Below the pieces are notes generated by a model, which did no database searches, was not told the origin of the DNA, and saw nothing but the letters and a program-made list of their open reading frames with translations. 64,000 nt of DNA from CAYLLN01 sp040901775. Lineage in GTDB: Bacteria; Planctomycetota; Planctomycetia; Pirellulales; Pirellulaceae. Within the stretch, counting starts at the first letter, position 1, and each line of letters opens with the position of its first letter. A program made the translations under genes and the position numbers. Shown piece by piece: positions 52,100 through 59,490 of the stretch. Location: contig JBBDYF010000267.1 in the NCBI GenBank assembly GCA_040901775.1, positions 1 through 64,000 of the forward strand. The letters are read 5' to 3'.

Positions 52100-54463
52100 T
52101 TACTGCTGCAGCGCATAGAGCAGCACGTTGGCGCCGATCCGGGCGGCATCGGCTGGAATATATCCCTTGCATTCCAGCGAGGCCCCTTTCTCCAGGGCGC
52201 AGCTCAAGTCAAAAGGCGAGAGCACCACGGCGATTCGCCCGTCGATCTCGAGCCCTTCCAAGACCGGCGCTTGCTGAACGAGTTTGGCCTTGAGCGGGTC
52301 TCCTTCTTCCCGGATTTGCGGATCGCGTAGGCTCACCGTTTGAATATCGAAGCCGAGAAATTCTGGCGTGAACATCGGGTGCGACGGGGGAATCCGGGCA
52401 AACGCCGCGTCGGGATAGATCGACTTTAGCTCGGCCCGCAACGAGTCGGCGAACTCCTTGCTGGCACAGATCGAGTCGGCCAGCACGAAGCCGCCCCGGT
52501 CGAGATAGTTTTTCAGCGCCTTCCGTTCGGAGGTCGTGAAGGCGAACGAGCGGCGGCCATGCATGAACAAAATAGGGAAGTCGAACAGCCGCTCGTCGGT
52601 CGGGGCGATCAGCCGGCGCTCGTAATCGACGCGCATTTCGAGCTGCTGCTCCATGACGGTCAGCAGGTTGTTGAGGGCGCTGGGGGCGTCGTCGCTGCCG
52701 CCGCCATGGCTGAGCTTGGGAACGACCAGCGCCCCGCGCGGCGTTTTCCCTCCGGGACTGCTGACCGCGATTTGCGGGCGATCGAGCTTGGCCTTGAGCT
52801 CGCGATTGGTCGCATACGTCACCACGTTCACGCCAATCTTGGCAACCGTCTCGATTTCGTTCTTCAGTTCCGCAGCGTAGGGGGCATCCCGGTACGGATG
52901 GGCCAGTTCCCAGTAGCACGACAGGCTTTGCGGGCAATAGACGACGCTCGTCCGGCAGCAGGCGTCGAGCCCCCACAGCCAGAACTCCGGGTCTTTGGGC
53001 AAGTGACGCGGGTCGATCTTTTCCTGGGTGTACCAGACGGCATGATCCGGCGGCAGCTTCCGCAGTTCGCTGTCGGGAAACAGCTCTTTCAAGAGGGCGC
53101 GAAAATCGCGGTCGAACTGCGCGCCGTTGCAGCCCTGGCCTTTGCACGCTTCGGCAAAGATAAAGCCGCCACTTTCGACATAGGTCTTTAACGCCTGCTT
53201 CTGCTCGGCGGCGAGCGCCAGGGCGTCGCTGCCGCTGATGAACAGGACAGGTGCTTCCAGCAGGTCGGCCGCGGTGGCTACTTTGGCGTCGATTGTTTGC
53301 CACGAAAGGTCCATTTCCCACTGGCTTTCGACCCGCAACGTCAAATGTTGCACGGCCCGCCGGTGCTGGTCCCAATCGGTCGCTCCGCCGATGGCGTCGG
53401 GCTGGTGCTTGTACTTGGCCATGACGACCGGCCGCCGCCCTTTCGACAGGAACAAGATCGCAAACGCCGTGCCGACGATCGGATCGTTTTCGCTGGCGTT
53501 GACCCCTTGCCAACTGTTGTTGAGCGAAGCCTTTTGCATCTCGACGAGGTGCTCGCACCCTTCGCGATACCAGTCGTGATCGCCGATGAACCGCTGCCCC
53601 GACATGCGCCCGACCCGTTCGACGGCGTACAGGTAATAGAGCAGCCAGCCGGCCGAGTTGGGGTTCCGCTGGACCGAAAAGTGTTCGGCCATCCAGCGGA
53701 GGGCGTTTTGCAGCGGATCGTTGGGCGCCTGATTCCCGCAGCATTGCAGCCGGCCTTCGACGACCGCGGCATCTCCCGGATGCAGCCTATCGCGGGCAAT
53801 GATCAGCGAAGCGATTCCCGCGGCGGTCATGCTGCCGCTCTCGGGATGTCCCGGCTCGTAGCCGAAACCACCGTTGCCGTGCTGCATCCCCGGCTTGGTC
53901 CAGTAATTGAGAGCGAGTTGCCAGGTCTGGTCGCTGACCTTGGCCCCCGCCCGCTCGGCCTCATGCAGGGCCAGCATGGCGAACTGGGTATTGGAATTGT
54001 CCGACCGCGAGTTGGCCGAGGCGTAGCTCCAGCCCCCTTTGGTGTTGCCATCGATTACCTGGCGGCCTTGTAGCCAGGCGGCGAGATTTCCGATCTTAAG
54101 CTTGTATCGGATCGGGTCGGCCTGAACGAAGACCATGACGAGCAGCGAAGCCGAATAAGTTTGTTGGGGATCGTCGACGCTCTCGAGGAATTTCAGGGCC
54201 TTCTCGATGTGCGGGTCGTTCGTGGGGACGCCGCTGTTGAGCAGGGCCAGCGTGCAAAGGGCGGTTACACCGCACGGCTCGCCGCGCGTTTTGTAGGTTT
54301 CGGGCCAGCTCCCCTCGGTGGGATGCTGGCGGTCGAACAGGAATTGCTTACCCCCTTGAATGGCCCGATCGACCTGGGCCGCGGTCACTTCCGCGCGGGC
54401 CGCCGGCGCAAGCGCCAGAGCCGTCAGCACCAGCACGATCCCTCCCCCGAATTTGCCTGTCAT
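52100..54463 (-). CDS. Secreted DUF4159 protein with terpenoid-cyclase-like N-terminal domain
   Basis: 787 residues. The signal is VLVLTALALAPAARA. Residues 30-370 form an alpha/alpha-toroid with GVTALCTLALLNSGVPTNDP, a squalene-cyclase/prenyltransferase-repeat pattern. Two DUF4159-like flavodoxin-type modules follow: the first (about 404-470) around APVLFISGSDALALAAEQKQ and GGFIFAEACKGQGCNGAQFD; the second (about 630-690) around FPILFMHGRRSFAFTTSERK and RGGFVLADSICASKEFADSL. In other planctomycetes such proteins lie in the MoxR-DUF58-VWA cluster. Here it is divergent from MoxR, 154 bases away. Confidence 0.8.
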   Translation of the reverse strand: MTGKFGGGIVLVLTALALAPAARAEVTAAQVDRAIQGGKQFLFDRQHPTEGSWPETYKTRGEPCGVTALCTLALLNSGVPTNDPHIEKALKFLESVDDPQQTYSASLLVMVFVQADPIRYKLKIGNLAAWLQGRQVIDGNTKGGWSYASANSRSDNSNTQFAMLALHEAERAGAKVSDQTWQLALNYWTKPGMQHGNGGFGYEPGHPESGSMTAAGIASLIIARDRLHPGDAAVVEGRLQCCGNQAPNDPLQNALRWMAEHFSVQRNPNSAGWLLYYLYAVERVGRMSGQRFIGDHDWYREGCEHLVEMQKASLNNSWQGVNASENDPIVGTAFAILFLSKGRRPVVMAKYKHQPDAIGGATDWDQHRRAVQHLTLRVESQWEMDLSWQTIDAKVATAADLLEAPVLFISGSDALALAAEQKQALKTYVESGGFIFAEACKGQGCNGAQFDRDFRALLKELFPDSELRKLPPDHAVWYTQEKIDPRHLPKDPEFWLWGLDACCRTSVVYCPQSLSCYWELAHPYRDAPYAAELKNEIETVAKIGVNVVTYATNRELKAKLDRPQIAVSSPGGKTPRGALVVPKLSHGGGSDDAPSALNNLLTVMEQQLEMRVDYERRLIAPTDERLFDFPILFMHGRRSFAFTTSERKALKNYLDRGGFVLADSICASKEFADSLRAELKSIYPDAAFARIPPSHPMFTPEFLGFDIQTVSLRDPQIREEGDPLKAKLVQQAPVLEGLEIDGRIAVVLSPFDLSCALEKGASLECKGYIPADAARIGANVLLYALQQ

Positions 54464-54526
54464 CCTTGGTCCCTCTTGGCTCGCCGCGTGCTAACCCCTA
54501 TGCATTATCTTAGGCCGAAGCCAAAG

Positions 54527-54617
54527 GGACAAAAAGGTCCAAGGTCCAAAGTCCCTTCCCCTAGCTCTAGCCCCAGCCCCCAGCCCTCACCCCAGCCCCC
54601 AGCCCTAGCCCTTCCTC
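54527..54617 (+). repeat. C-rich heptamer microsatellite before the moxR-type gene
   Basis: Starting with GGTCCAAGGTCCAAAGTCCC, the leader becomes AGCCCC/AGCCCT/CAGCCC heptamers up to the ATG at 54618. No Shine-Dalgarno occurs between them. Confidence 0.75.
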
Positions 54618-55646
54618 ATGTCCACCGCCCCTCCACCCAAGCCCAAGTCGCTCGGCGACATCCTGCAAGAGTTCTCTCAGCATCGCCAGGTGATGCAGCA
54701 AGAACTGCAAAAGGTGATCGTCGGCCAGCACGACGTGATCGAGCAGTTGTTTGCCGCCATCTTTACGCGCGGGCATTGTCTGCTCGAAGGGGTGCCGGGA
54801 CTGGCCAAGACGCTGATGGTCAGCACGCTGGCCCGAATTCTGGATGTGAGCTTCAAGCGAATTCAGTTCACGCCCGACTTGATGCCCAGCGACATTACCG
54901 GCACGAACGTGCTCGACGAGGATGAGGCGGGCAAGCGCAACTTCCGCTTCGTCGAAGGGCCGGTGTTTACCAATATCTTGCTGGCCGACGAAATCAACCG
55001 CACGCCCCCCAAAACGCAAGCCGCCCTGCTGCAAGCGATGCAAGAGCGGGAAGTGACCGTCGGCCGGCAGACCTTCGAACTGCCCGATCCGTTCTTCGTC
55101 ATCGCCACGCAAAACCCGATCGAGCAAGAGGGAACCTATCCGCTGCCGGAAGCCCAGCTCGACCGGTTCATGTTCAACATCAAGGTCGGCTATCCGTCGT
55201 CGGACGAAGAGGAAAAGATTCTCACGCAAACGACGCGCACCGAGAAGGTCGAGGTCCGCAAAATCCTTTCGGCCCGGGCCATCGTCAACCTGCAGAAGCT
55301 GGTGCAGTCGGTCGCGGTCAGCGAGTACATCATCAAGTACGTGGCTCGTCTGGTGCGGGCCACGCGCCCCAAGGACGAGACGGCGCCGCCGTTCGTCAAA
55401 GACCTCGTCGATTGGGGAGCGGGCCCGCGGGCGGGGCAGTTCCTGATCAATGGGGGCAAGGCGCTGGCCGCGATGGATGGCCGGTTCAGCGTCGCCATCG
55501 ACGACATCAAGAAAATCGCCGTCCCCGTCCTGCGGCACCGCTTGAGCACGAATTTTCAGGCCCAGGCCGAGGGGATGACCACCGAGGACGTGATCCAGCG
55601 GCTGCTAAAGGAAGTTAAAGAGCCGGAGGTGCAGAAGTTCGCGTGA
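54618..55646 (+). CDS. MoxR-family AAA+ ATPase
   Basis: 342 residues. Walker A GVPGLAKT (58-65), Walker B LLADEINRTPPKTQAALLQA, sensor 1 FVIATQNPIEQEGTYPLPEA, and arginine finger LDRFMF. MoxR ATPases act as chaperones for assembling cofactor-containing or secreted complexes, usually with a VWA partner and DUF58 protein. Those partners are absent; only the DUF4159 protein is near. The ATG follows a C-rich microsatellite with no Shine-Dalgarno. Confidence 0.92.
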   Translation: MSTAPPPKPKSLGDILQEFSQHRQVMQQELQKVIVGQHDVIEQLFAAIFTRGHCLLEGVPGLAKTLMVSTLARILDVSFKRIQFTPDLMPSDITGTNVLDEDEAGKRNFRFVEGPVFTNILLADEINRTPPKTQAALLQAMQEREVTVGRQTFELPDPFFVIATQNPIEQEGTYPLPEAQLDRFMFNIKVGYPSSDEEEKILTQTTRTEKVEVRKILSARAIVNLQKLVQSVAVSEYIIKYVARLVRATRPKDETAPPFVKDLVDWGAGPRAGQFLINGGKALAAMDGRFSVAIDDIKKIAVPVLRHRLSTNFQAQAEGMTTEDVIQRLLKEVKEPEVQKFA

Positions 55647-55662
55647 GCGAGAGGGAGCTAAG

Positions 55663-55692
55663 GCGAGCGGGAGGCGTCAGCCTCCCGCTCGC
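55663..55692 (+). repeat. GCGAGCGGG...GTCA hairpin, perfect copy
   Basis: Arms GCGAGCGGGAGGC (55663-55675) and GCCTCCCGCTCGC (55680-55692), loop GTCA, a 13-base perfect stem between the convergent moxR-type gene and the 307-aa gene. No T tract follows on either strand. Similar to the repeats at 29125 and 58208. Confidence 0.85.
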
Positions 55693-55730
55693 GTGGCCGC
55701 GGATCGGGGAAGTTGATTTGGACCAATTCC

Positions 55731-56654
55731 TCAGTTGGGCAGGAGCGTCGTCGTCTGCGTGCTGGCCAGGGTGACGACGATTGTCGTCTCGCGGTAGGGG
55801 CGCTCGGTCGTCAGCGATTGCTTCGCCTCGCTTTCGACCAGCCGGCCCGCAGCGGCGTCGAAGCGGATCGTTCCCGATTGCTCGTGCGCTTTCACGACGA
55901 GTTTGCCGTCGCGCGTGCGGATGTTGGCGGCCGCTGTCTCTTTGGCCGCCGGGACGAGCTTGCCGGTCGCCTCGATCATCTGCAATGGCCGGCCGTCCTG
56001 CTCGACCGGTTCCGCCAGGCGGTAGGTGGTGACCTGGCCGAATTGCCAGACGGCCGAATCGAGCTCTTCGGTGGCGGTCCAGGTGTCGCCCGTTTGCACT
56101 TCCTTTTCCGGCAGGACGATCGGTGACTGGCCGAGCAGCTTTTGCAGCGCGCCGCGCGAGAAGACGCCGGGCTCGTCCCCCGGCGCGTCTTTCGCAAACA
56201 GTTTTTCGGCCGCTTCGTTGGCCGGTTTGGCGGAAACGATTTCGCCCCTCGCGGTCATCCGCAGCGACACCTGCGCGCCGAGCAGCGGCTCGACCGCCCG
56301 GGCGATTTCGCGACTCAGGCCGGCCGGCCGCGACCGGGCCGCCGAGTCGTAGGCCACGGCATCCGCGCCCGGGGCTTGCAGTTTGAACTGCACCCGCCGC
56401 ACCACCTGCTCGATGTCGAACCCCTTGTCGTCCGCCCCTTTGACCGTCCAGCCCAGTTCCATTCCGAGGTCGATCTCGCTTTGCGAAGTCTTGCCGCTGA
56501 ACGCAACCGTCGAGGTGGTGTGCTGCTGGACATCGACGCCGAACGCTTCTCCCGGTTGCAGCTTCCAGCGCAGCAGCGTTTGGGCCGGCAGGTTGCCCGG
56601 CAGCCCCAACGTGGCCAGCGCCGCCAAGAAGATAGCCGTTTGCCAGAATTTCAT
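55731..56654 (-). CDS. Secreted hypothetical protein (DUF6263-like)
   Basis: 307 residues. The signal peptide is AIFLAALATLGLPGNLPAQ. The mature protein is beta-rich, with segments such as LLRWKLQPGEAFGVDVQQHT and SEAKQSLTTERPYRETTIVV. The general shape resembles the DUF6263 family that is common in planctomycetes. No catalytic residues can be named. Confidence 0.6.
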   Translation of the reverse strand: MKFWQTAIFLAALATLGLPGNLPAQTLLRWKLQPGEAFGVDVQQHTTSTVAFSGKTSQSEIDLGMELGWTVKGADDKGFDIEQVVRRVQFKLQAPGADAVAYDSAARSRPAGLSREIARAVEPLLGAQVSLRMTARGEIVSAKPANEAAEKLFAKDAPGDEPGVFSRGALQKLLGQSPIVLPEKEVQTGDTWTATEELDSAVWQFGQVTTYRLAEPVEQDGRPLQMIEATGKLVPAAKETAAANIRTRDGKLVVKAHEQSGTIRFDAAAGRLVESEAKQSLTTERPYRETTIVVTLASTQTTTLLPN

Positions 56655-56878
56655 GCCGCCTGCTCCTTATCCAGCATCCACTTGCCCCGCGGGCTTGTTC
56701 GCCAACTCCTATAGCGGTAAACGCCAACATAGTTCAGCCCCCTTTCGGGCAACAGTCGGGGATAGATGCCCTGCGCACGCTCGCGCTGCGCCGTCCTTGT
56801 CGAAAGGGGGCCCATCGATCACAACAATGCGTGACGCAGCTTTCTCGTCCCCCGCTTCTTGCCACGGGTTTTCCGCTC

Positions 56879-58084
56879 ATGGACATCCACGCCCTGACCC
56901 GCGAACTGCACGCCCAAAACGACTCGAAAATCGTCCTTCTCGTGGCCGACGGCCTGGGGGGCTTGCCCATGCAGCCGGGAGGAAAAACGGAGCTTGAAAC
57001 GGCCCGCACGCCCCACCTCGACGCCCTGGCAAAAATCGGCGTGCAAGGCGGCAGCATTCCGGTTTGCCCCGGAATCAGCCCCGGCAGCGGCCCAGGGCAC
57101 CTGGGCCTGTTTGGCTACGATCCGGTGCAATACTTGATTGGCCGAGGCGCGCTCGAGGCGACCGGCATCGGCTTCGCGCTCCAGCCGGGCGACGTGGCGG
57201 CCCGCGGCAACTTCTGTACGCTCGACGCGGCCGGAAAGATCGCCGACCGCCGCGCGGGGCGCATTCCAACGGCGGAGAGCACCCCGCTGGCGGTTCGGCT
57301 GCGCGAGGTGAAAATTCCGGGCTACGAAATCTTCGTCGAACCGGTGAAAGAGCACCGGTTCGTCGTCGTCTTTCGAGGATCGGGGCTGGAAGGGGCCGTG
57401 AAAGACACCGATCCGCAAACGACCGGCGTAGCGCCGCTGGCCGCCGAGGCGACCGACGCCGGCAGCCGCCAGATGGCCGAGGTGGCCAACCAATGGATCG
57501 CCGCGGCAACCGAGCTGCTCGGCGGTGAGAAAAAAGCGAACGGCCTGACGCTCCGCGGCTTCGCCGGGCGGCCGAATCTGCCCAGCTATCAGGATGTGTA
57601 TGGCCTCAAAGCGGCGGCGATCGCCGTCTATCCGATGTACAAGGGGCTGGCCCAGTTGGTTGGCATGGAGATTGTCGGCCAGGCCCAAACGCTTGCCGAG
57701 CAACTGGACGTGCTGGCCGCCAACTGGAGCAAGTACGACTTTTTTTTCATCCATTTCAAATACACCGACAGCACGGGCGAGGACGGCAACTTCGACGCCA
57801 AGGTCCGGCGGATCGAAGAACTGGACGCGATCGTCCCCCGGATCACCGCCCTCCGGCCGACGGTGCTGATCGTCACGGGGGACCACAGCACCCCCAGCTA
57901 TTTGAAGAGCCACAGTTGGCACCCGGTGCCGACGTTGCTCGTCTCCGACTGCTGCCGGCCCGACGACCAGACGACGTTTGGCGAAAACACGGCCGTTCGT
58001 GGCGGCCTAGGGCAGTTCGAGGCGAAATACCTGATGACGCTGGCCCTGTCGAACGCCGGCCGACTGGGGAAGTACGGGGCGTGA
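56879..58084 (+). CDS. apgM: 2,3-bisphosphoglycerate-independent phosphoglycerate mutase, archaeal type
   Basis: 401 residues. KIVLLVADGLGGLPMQPGGK contains the metal-binding Asp; PGSGPGHLGLFGYDP contains the catalytic Ser region; VTGDHSTPSYLKSHSWHPVP is the C-terminal metal site. This is the alkaline-phosphatase-superfamily archaeal-type mutase, interconverting 3- and 2-phosphoglycerate. ATG 56879 gives MDIHALTREL; a GTG at 56831 would add 16 residues. Confidence 0.9.
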   Translation: MDIHALTRELHAQNDSKIVLLVADGLGGLPMQPGGKTELETARTPHLDALAKIGVQGGSIPVCPGISPGSGPGHLGLFGYDPVQYLIGRGALEATGIGFALQPGDVAARGNFCTLDAAGKIADRRAGRIPTAESTPLAVRLREVKIPGYEIFVEPVKEHRFVVVFRGSGLEGAVKDTDPQTTGVAPLAAEATDAGSRQMAEVANQWIAAATELLGGEKKANGLTLRGFAGRPNLPSYQDVYGLKAAAIAVYPMYKGLAQLVGMEIVGQAQTLAEQLDVLAANWSKYDFFFIHFKYTDSTGEDGNFDAKVRRIEELDAIVPRITALRPTVLIVTGDHSTPSYLKSHSWHPVPTLLVSDCCRPDDQTTFGENTAVRGGLGQFEAKYLMTLALSNAGRLGKYGA

Positions 58085-58326
58085 AGCTCGTCCGTCGCTG
58101 CAGGGGACGAGACGGCGTACAATGGTGTAATCGAAGCGCAGGAGACTTGCCGATGCCCATTCACGATGGACTCGCGTCAATGCCGCCAGGGAGGGCCGCG
58201 GGTCTCAGGGGGCTGACGCCCCCCGCTCGCCAGTTACAGCGCGCGACCAAGGCCAGCGGCTATGCAGGGCGGAGGAGCGCGACCAAGGCCAGCGGCTATG
58301 CATTTGGCAGGCGAGACGCTCGCCAG
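58085..58326. repeat. Repeat-filled spacer with a possible gene remnant
   Basis: Three parts. At 58118-58123 TACAAT is a possible -10, and GGAG (58141-58144) precedes ATG 58154, which opens MPIHDGLASMPP. The first five residues match the start of DUF4058 proteins, but the frame soon becomes repeats. At 58208-58231 is a reverse copy of the GCGAGCGGGG...GTCAGC family (stem GGGGGC/GCCCCC, loop TGAC). At 58244-58266 and 58280-58302 are two diverged family-B units (CGACCAAGGCCAGCGG then CTATGCA). Confidence 0.6.
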
Positions 58327-59355
58327 TTATGCAATGCCGCGTTTCTTTAGCTCGCCGACCACGCCTTGCACGATGCGGGCGACCTGCTCGGGGTCCATCG
58401 ACTCGACCCCGCCAGAAATCGCAGCGCAGCCACCCAGCGGCTCGCCGGTAAAGCCTTCGGCCGCGAGCAGGCACTGCAACTGGTCTTTCAAGCCGACGAG
58501 GCTTTGCTGCTGCACGGGCGATTGCGGCTGGCGGCCGGGGCCGGTCGCGATGCCCCGCAGGTTGAGCGCCGCCCGAAAGCCTTCGGGGAACTCACTGTGA
58601 TAGATCATCGCGTCGAACAGCGTCAGCAGGCGATATTGCAGGTCGCGGGCTTCGTCCAACCGGCTGGCGAGCGTCAGGTCGTAGAGCTTGCGGGTGATCT
58701 CGGGAACGACGCCGCTGGTGGCGTTGGTGCCGCCGTCGCAGCCGATCAAAAGCATGGGCATCAGGGCGGGATCCCAGCCGGTCATGAAGGCAAAGTCGGG
58801 ACGCAGCGGGCGCACGGCGGCGATCATTCGCATCATGTGGGGCAAGTCGCCCGAGCTATCTTTAATGGCGACAACTCGCGGGCACTCTTCGGCCAGCCGC
58901 TGCACCGTCGGCACATCAATGGGCGAGGCGAACATCGGAATGTTGTAGAGCGTAATGTCGATCGGCGAATGGTCGGCGATCTGTTTGAAGTAGGCGTACA
59001 CGCCGGCGGGCGTCAGCTTGTAATAGAACGGCGAGACGATGGCGACCGCCCGGCAGCCGAGCGCGTGGTAGTGCTCGCAGGCGGCGATGGTCTCTTTGAC
59101 ATTGGCCTCGGCGGCCCCGGCCAGGATTGGCACTCGGCCGCGGGTCTGGTCGGCGATGATCTCGATGATCCGCCGCCGCTCGGGGGCGGTGAACCGGAGG
59201 AATTCGCCGGTCGAGCCGTTGGGATACAAGCCGTGGACGCCGTGGTCGATCAGCCAATCGACGTAGCGGCGGGTCTCGGCCTCGTTGATCTCGCCGTGGC
59301 TATCGAGCGGAACGATATTGGGCGTAAAGATGCCGCGGAGGCGCTCGGAAGACAT
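58327..59355 (-). CDS. Dihydrodipicolinate synthase / N-acetylneuraminate lyase family protein
   Basis: 342 residues. The family TIM-barrel has GVHGLYPNGSTGEFLRFTAP at the pyruvate pocket, the tyrosine in DITLYNIPMF, and VVAIKDSSGDLPHMMRM with the Schiff-base Lys. Whether it is DapA, sialic acid lyase or another aldolase cannot be decided, since the motif GSTGEF rather than GTTGE appears. It is about 40 residues longer than DapA at the C terminus. The stop is next to the repeat-filled spacer. Confidence 0.85.
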   Translation of the reverse strand: MSSERLRGIFTPNIVPLDSHGEINEAETRRYVDWLIDHGVHGLYPNGSTGEFLRFTAPERRRIIEIIADQTRGRVPILAGAAEANVKETIAACEHYHALGCRAVAIVSPFYYKLTPAGVYAYFKQIADHSPIDITLYNIPMFASPIDVPTVQRLAEECPRVVAIKDSSGDLPHMMRMIAAVRPLRPDFAFMTGWDPALMPMLLIGCDGGTNATSGVVPEITRKLYDLTLASRLDEARDLQYRLLTLFDAMIYHSEFPEGFRAALNLRGIATGPGRQPQSPVQQQSLVGLKDQLQCLLAAEGFTGEPLGGCAAISGGVESMDPEQVARIVQGVVGELKKRGIA

Positions 59356-59490
59356 AGGATCTGGTGAGGCAGGGGAGGGGTTCAGCCGGCTGCGACCTAT
59401 TACAATCGGTGCAACCGGCAAACTTGCGCAGCGACTAGACAATCATAGCTCACGCCCCGCGGTTCGGAAGGGACGGCTTCGTACCCGCAC

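Noticed and set aside
50219..52330. 703-residue ORF inside the giant membrane gene
   Set aside because: Alternate frame, Arg/Gly/Ala-rich with no features.
55663..55692. Intrinsic terminator of the moxR-type gene
   Set aside because: The hairpin is strong but no T tract follows, and it belongs to a dispersed repeat family.
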